Source: Smittium mucronatum (taxonomy: Eukaryota > Kickxellomycota > Harpellomycetes > Harpellales > Legeriomycetaceae). From it: DNA of 35,050 nucleotides. Each line of letters starts with the position of its first letter. The first letter of the stretch is position 1. Positions 33,111-35,050 of this stretch are shown piece after piece. Made by a program: the position numbers and the translations under genes. The notes beneath the pieces were generated by a model. The model had not been told where the DNA came from. It was given only the letters and a program-made list of their open reading frames with translations, and ran no database searches. The stretch spans positions 1 through 35,050 of the forward strand of contig LSSL01004501.1 of NCBI GenBank assembly GCA_001953115.1. The letters are read 5' to 3'.

Positions 33111-33905
33111 TCTTGAGATAAAATTACACCTGATTTGCTTTAAAAAATAACAAAAATTATAAGTAGAAAATCTAGCAATTTAAACTCATCTAAAATAGAA
33201 AAAGGAAAAAAATCATCAAAAATAATGAGAAATTTCACTGAATATATATATATATATATATATATATTAACAATGAATTGATTATAGACTGTTTTTATTA
33301 TTGAAATATTAATTTTATAAATTGATTTCACTCTATATAAAAATTTGGCTATACGTGGTAACATTATACAAAAATTAGTATATTTTGGTTCTCTATTGTA
33401 CCATTTTAATTACGCCCAAATTAAGAGAATTGTTATTAGTCTAATATTTTCACGCTATATCTATTAAATTATTAATAATCAGTTATCTAAAATGAATAAA
33501 AAGTGATAATTTTAAAAAAATTTCCATAAAAATATAAGAAAATTTTTTTGTCATCGTTAGATAAAATTATTTCAAAAAAAAAGTGCATTTTTTTATACAA
33601 ATAAATTACCTCTAAACCCCTAATATAAGTAATTTTTATGGTAAGTATTTATAAAATTAACGTTTCAGGAAAGACTGTATCTCTGAAAACACTTTTTATT
33701 ATCATTTACCGTCAATCTTTTGAAAAATCGTCTTATTTATTGTTCTTTAGCATTAATAATTTCGCAAATATCTTATTATACGCGTTTTTATTAAAAATGG
33801 AGACTTATTTCACATAATCTGTATTTCTTCCACCTAAATATTAAGAAAATCGATATATTTGAGAACTTTTAGTGCATTTAAATCGATGAAAATTGTTATA
33901 TGTTT
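33111..33905. other. AT-rich region with a TA microsatellite
   Basis: A TA run is at about 33242-33267. A minus-strand open frame at 33140-33364 passes through it and encodes an Ile-Tyr repeat, so it is not taken as a gene. Nothing else was recognised. Confidence 0.5.
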
Positions 33906-33910
33906 GTATT

Positions 33911-34143
33911 TGTAATGAACCAATAGATTCAGTACACGCATTGAATGTTTCATCCAATGAAGAAATCTTCCCATAAGCATAATTGACTTTTAGAAAATAG
34001 AAAACGGTATAAATAAGGAAGCTTAGACATTTTGGAATGGCTAAGCTTTTCAACTTGTCTCTTTCCCAATCTTTTATATTTTAACTAAGTATAACCTTTT
34101 ACCTTTTATCATTAAAATTATCCCATTAAATCTGATCCTTACA
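33911..34143 (+). repeat. Solo LTR, copy 3 (233 bp), with perfect target duplication
   Basis: Starts TGTAATGAACC and ends GATCCTTACA. It is flanked by perfect 5 bp repeats GTATT at 33906-33910 and GTATT at 34144-34148, which confirms integrase-type insertion of an LTR retrotransposon. It has TATAAATAA from 34008 and an 8 bp hairpin, AAGCTTAG (34019-34026) with CTAAGCTT (34041-34048). It is the best-preserved of the three copies. The full-length parent element is not in the window, and these LTRs differ from the repeats around the gypsy relic. Confidence 0.9.
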
Positions 34144-34148
34144 GTATT

Positions 34149-35050
34149 TTAAACAAAAAAATACAATATTTTGAGCATTTCAACATAATTAAAAACTATC
34201 TTATTATGATTTTTTTGCCCAATTGATTGATTTAAAATTAAATTTCAAGCAATCCCTTCTTTCAATAAAAGCTGGATATATTTTTAATTTTTAAAAAAAA
34301 CATTAGCTAATGGACAAGATTTCTATTTTCATAATTTTAACCAAAAACTGCTAAAATAAAATTTTCAGTGATGACAAGAAGAATTTAATTGCTTCAAGAA
34401 AAAAAACCCCGTTTTATGCAAAAAATAAAATTTCCATAAAACAATGGTATTTTAATTGAATAATTGTTAAATTTGGTTTTTTTAGCTATATCTAAATCAT
34501 AAGATTAAAAATATTCTGTAATGTATAATAAGATGTATTTTATTGTAAATATATGTATTATGTGTCTAATTAAAGCTTTGAGATTCAATAAAGTAGGATT
34601 CAGGCGATGAATATCACTTCAAAATGCGCTTTTTTCCTGAAATATCTGAAAATATCCGTTCATCAGATATTATTCTTTTAAATACTCACCGGAATTTTTT
34701 TACCATTGAAGTTTTTAATCTTGTGGCTATTTTTTTCTTAATTTTTTTTAAATACTTTGCTCATTTATTCTTATCGTTCGTAGAACTTTAAATCTCCAGA
34801 TCTAATTGGATATATTTTTATTCGGTATTTGGTAATAACTATAAAAAAATTTGTAAACTTTTATGAGTTTTTAAAGTTTCTCTTTAAGTATCTCGAGTTA
34901 ACTAGAATAAATTTTTCGATCTACCAAAAAAGTTTTTCACCATAATTTTTTGACTGAAATCAATCTCAAAATTCGTGTTAGAAATGAAAATTTGTATTTC
35001 TGCTGAGAGTACTCAATTTTAATAGGTATTTTTGGTGAAGCTTTAATTAT
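34149..35050. other. AT-rich region with no gene seen
   Basis: No open frame of useful length, repeat or motif was recognised up to the window end. Confidence 0.5.

Noticed and set aside
33140..33364. 74-codon minus-strand frame
   Set aside because: It contains a run of Ile-Tyr encoded by the TA microsatellite and is probably accidental.
1..35050. CRISPR array, tRNA, rRNA or bacterial operon
   Set aside because: No regularly spaced repeats, no cloverleaf or conserved rRNA segments, and no closely packed intact genes; all recognisable content is eukaryotic mobile elements.

Overview
The window is a very AT-rich stretch of eukaryotic DNA, probably from a fungus or a fungus-like lineage. I see no operons, ribosome binding sites, tRNA genes or rRNA genes. 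Nearly everything recognisable is a decayed transposable element: several classes are present, all with in-frame stops and frameshifts. The fungal placement is an inference. It rests on the combination of a DIRS-type tyrosine-recombinase retrotransposon, a Ty3/gypsy element with a conserved Gag zinc-knuckle region, a LINE with a CCHC ORF1, and a MULE-like transposase, in a low-GC, gene-poor background.

Layout. 1-1.4 kb: AT-rich, no gene. 1.4-2.2 kb: an isolated island of higher GC with a 126-codon open frame that I do not recognise. 3.4-4.5 kb (+): relic of a MULE-like transposase. 5.17-5.40, 17.40-17.64 and 33.91-34.14 kb: three copies of one ~233 bp solo LTR (TGTAA...TTACA ends; the last has a perfect GTATT target duplication). 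6.66-7.81 kb: an element with ~280 bp terminal inverted repeats and no coding capacity. 7.9-10.76 kb (-): reverse transcriptase and C-terminal part of a LINE. 11.1-15.0 kb (+): a Ty3/gypsy relic (Gag, protease, RT, part of RNase H, no integrase) between two similar LTR-like repeats. 15.0-17.3 kb (-): endonuclease and zinc-knuckle ORF1 of a LINE. The two LINE parts have the same strand and the right order, so the gypsy relic appears to have inserted into one LINE copy.

17.6-22.5 kb: AT-rich with no supported gene. 22.5-25.9 kb (+): broken coding remnants, including a frame with a weak FLYWCH-like Cys/His pattern. 27.3-27.8 kb (+): possible tail of a Ty1/copia polyprotein. 28.25-32.65 kb (+): a nearly full-length but inactive DIRS-like retrotransposon with inverted terminal repeats, an internal complementary region, Gag, RT/RNase H and tyrosine recombinase. 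Its right end cuts a 165-codon minus-strand open frame, possibly a disrupted host gene. 33.1-35.05 kb: AT-rich apart from the third solo LTR.

The proteins do not work together as a pathway. The window records successive insertion and decay. The order can be partly read: the LINE came before the gypsy element, the LINE probably came before the solo LTR at 17.4 kb, and the minus-strand frame near 32.7-33.1 kb came before the DIRS insertion.
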